Shown: one piece after another, positions 63,263-64,000 of the stretch
Position numbering within the stretch: the stretch's first letter is position 1
Layout of the letters: each line of letters opens with the position of its first letter
Assembly (NCBI RefSeq): GCF_001758785.1
Contig: NZ_LROM01000059.1
Coordinates: 1-64,000, forward strand
Source: Duganella phyllosphaerae
Lineage (GTDB): Bacteria; Pseudomonadota; Gammaproteobacteria; Burkholderiales; Burkholderiaceae_D
Length of the DNA stretch: 64,000 bases
Direction: 5' to 3'
Made by a program: the position numbers and the translations under genes
Notes under the pieces: model-generated
Told to the model about the DNA's origin: nothing
What the model saw: only the letters and a program-made list of their open reading frames with translations
Databases searched by the model: none

Positions 63263-64000
63263 GTGTCTTTTCCGCTGCCAAGCAGGATCATGCCCAGCAA
63301 GGTCGCGAACAAAATGAAAATGGGGGCGCCGACCAGCCACGGCGCCTCGCTGTAATACGGCAGCAGTTCGATCATCATCACGCCCAGTTCCGCCGTCGGT
63401 GGTTGCAGGCCTACGCCGATGAAGCCCAGCGCCGCCATGGCCAGCACGGCGCCGGCGTAACCGAAACGCATCAAGGTCCACAGGCGCGGCAACAGTTCCG
63501 GCAGCAGGTGGCGGCGCACGATGTACAAAGCGTCGAAGCCCAGCAGGCGCGAAGCCTCCACCTGCGGGCTGGCCAGCATGATGGTGGCTGCGGCCCGCAC
63601 CACGCGGAAGTATTCCACCCACAGCGCCAGCGAGATGCCCACGTACAGCGGCCAGAACTGGCCCGGCGCAAAGGCGGCCAGCAGCAGCACCAGCAGCAGG
63701 CCGGGCAGGGCCAGGATGGCGTCCGCAAAGGCCGTCAGCATGCGCTCGGCCCAGCCGCCGCGCCAGGCCGCCAGCAGGCCCAGCGCGGTGCCGGGAATGG
63801 CCGCGCTCATAACGCTCAGCAGCGCCATCGACAGCGACAGGCGCGAGGCCTCGGCCAGGCGCGCCAGCATGCTGCGGCCCAGGTGATCGAGTCCCAGCGG
63901 GTGCGCCAGGCTGGGCGCCTCCAGGAAGCGCGCCAGCGTTTGCCGCGCCGGATCGGCGCCGATCAGCCAGGGGCCCAGCAGTGCAAATGCCGCAATCGCG
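63259..64000 (-). CDS. DppC-type ABC transporter permease, 5' part beyond window edge
   Basis: Open through the right edge: the in-frame sequence before the internal ATG at 63870 reads HPLGLDHLGRSMLARL, the typical entry to the DppC/OppC permease domain, so 63870 is not the start. Five TM helices and the EAA loop (EASRLLGFDALYIVRRHLLPELLP) are visible. Its partner permease and binding protein should lie beyond the window. Confidence 0.87.
   Translation of the reverse strand, partial: AIAAFALLGPWLIGADPARQTLARFLEAPSLAHPLGLDHLGRSMLARLAEASRLSLSMALLSVMSAAIPGTALGLLAAWRGGWAERMLTAFADAILALPGLLLVLLLAAFAPGQFWPLYVGISLALWVEYFRVVRAAATIMLASPQVEASRLLGFDALYIVRRHLLPELLPRLWTLMRFGYAGAVLAMAALGFIGVGLQPPTAELGVMMIELLPYYSEAPWLVGAPIFILFATLLGMILLGSGKDT

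Overview
The window looks like a chromosomal segment from a high-GC betaproteobacterium, most likely Oxalobacteraceae (Massilia, Duganella or Janthinobacterium type). That placement is inferred from gene content, operon styles and codon usage. Coding density is very high. I see no rRNA, tRNA, CRISPR array, prophage or insertion sequence.

Layout. (1) 1-4.6 kb: the 3' part of a GGDEF-EAL protein, then a siaABCD-type c-di-GMP operon (PP2C phosphatase, kinase, SiaC phosphoprotein, diguanylate cyclase) with one extra small gene. (2) 4.6-6.5 kb: a flavodoxin-like quinone reductase divergent from an AraC-type regulator, plus a small ORF. (3) 6.45-10.6 kb, minus strand: five genes (acyl-CoA dehydrogenase-like, PIG-L deacetylase, NodS-like methyltransferase, family 2 glycosyltransferase, second methyltransferase) joined by four consecutive 4-nt stop/start overlaps. 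This is the best candidate for an undescribed pathway. (4) 10.7-28.3 kb: a glucuronoxylan-oligosaccharide locus with two paralogous LacI repressors, alpha-glucuronidases of GH67 and GH115, a lipoprotein GDSL esterase, glucarate dehydratase, a GH3 and a GH35 glycosidase and a TonB-dependent receptor. Three sites resemble the Xanthomonas xyl-box. (5) 28.4-31.8 kb: secreted RNase T2, a membrane diguanylate cyclase and a GNAT acetyltransferase. (6) 31.8-48.5 kb: a cobalamin riboswitch followed by cobalt uptake (cbtB, cbtA, hupE) and corrin-ring genes (2Fe-2S protein, cobN, chelatase AAA/VWA subunit, cbiE, cbiX-cbiC fusion, cbiD, cobI, cobM, cbiG, cobJ-cobK fusion, cobW). (7) 48.5-51.9 kb: two small ORFs, a short UvrA paralogue, a structured intergenic element and an inverted-repeat element. 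(8) 52-59.7 kb: a ferulate/p-coumarate operon (ech, vdh, fcs, ABC binding protein, tannase-type esterase) divergent from its MarR regulator across a perfect palindrome. (9) 59.7-64 kb: a cation/proton antiporter, cutC and a peptide/nickel-type ABC transporter running off the right edge.

The parts fit a plant-litter or rhizosphere lifestyle. Oligosaccharides enter through the TonB receptor, are stripped of glucuronate, acyl and glycosyl groups, and uronate is plausibly burned through glucarate. Hydroxycinnamates released from the same wall polymers go through Fcs/Ech/Vdh. The B12 operon makes only part of the corrin ring here: cobA, cobG or an equivalent, cbiT and the late adenosylation/loop genes are not in the window.
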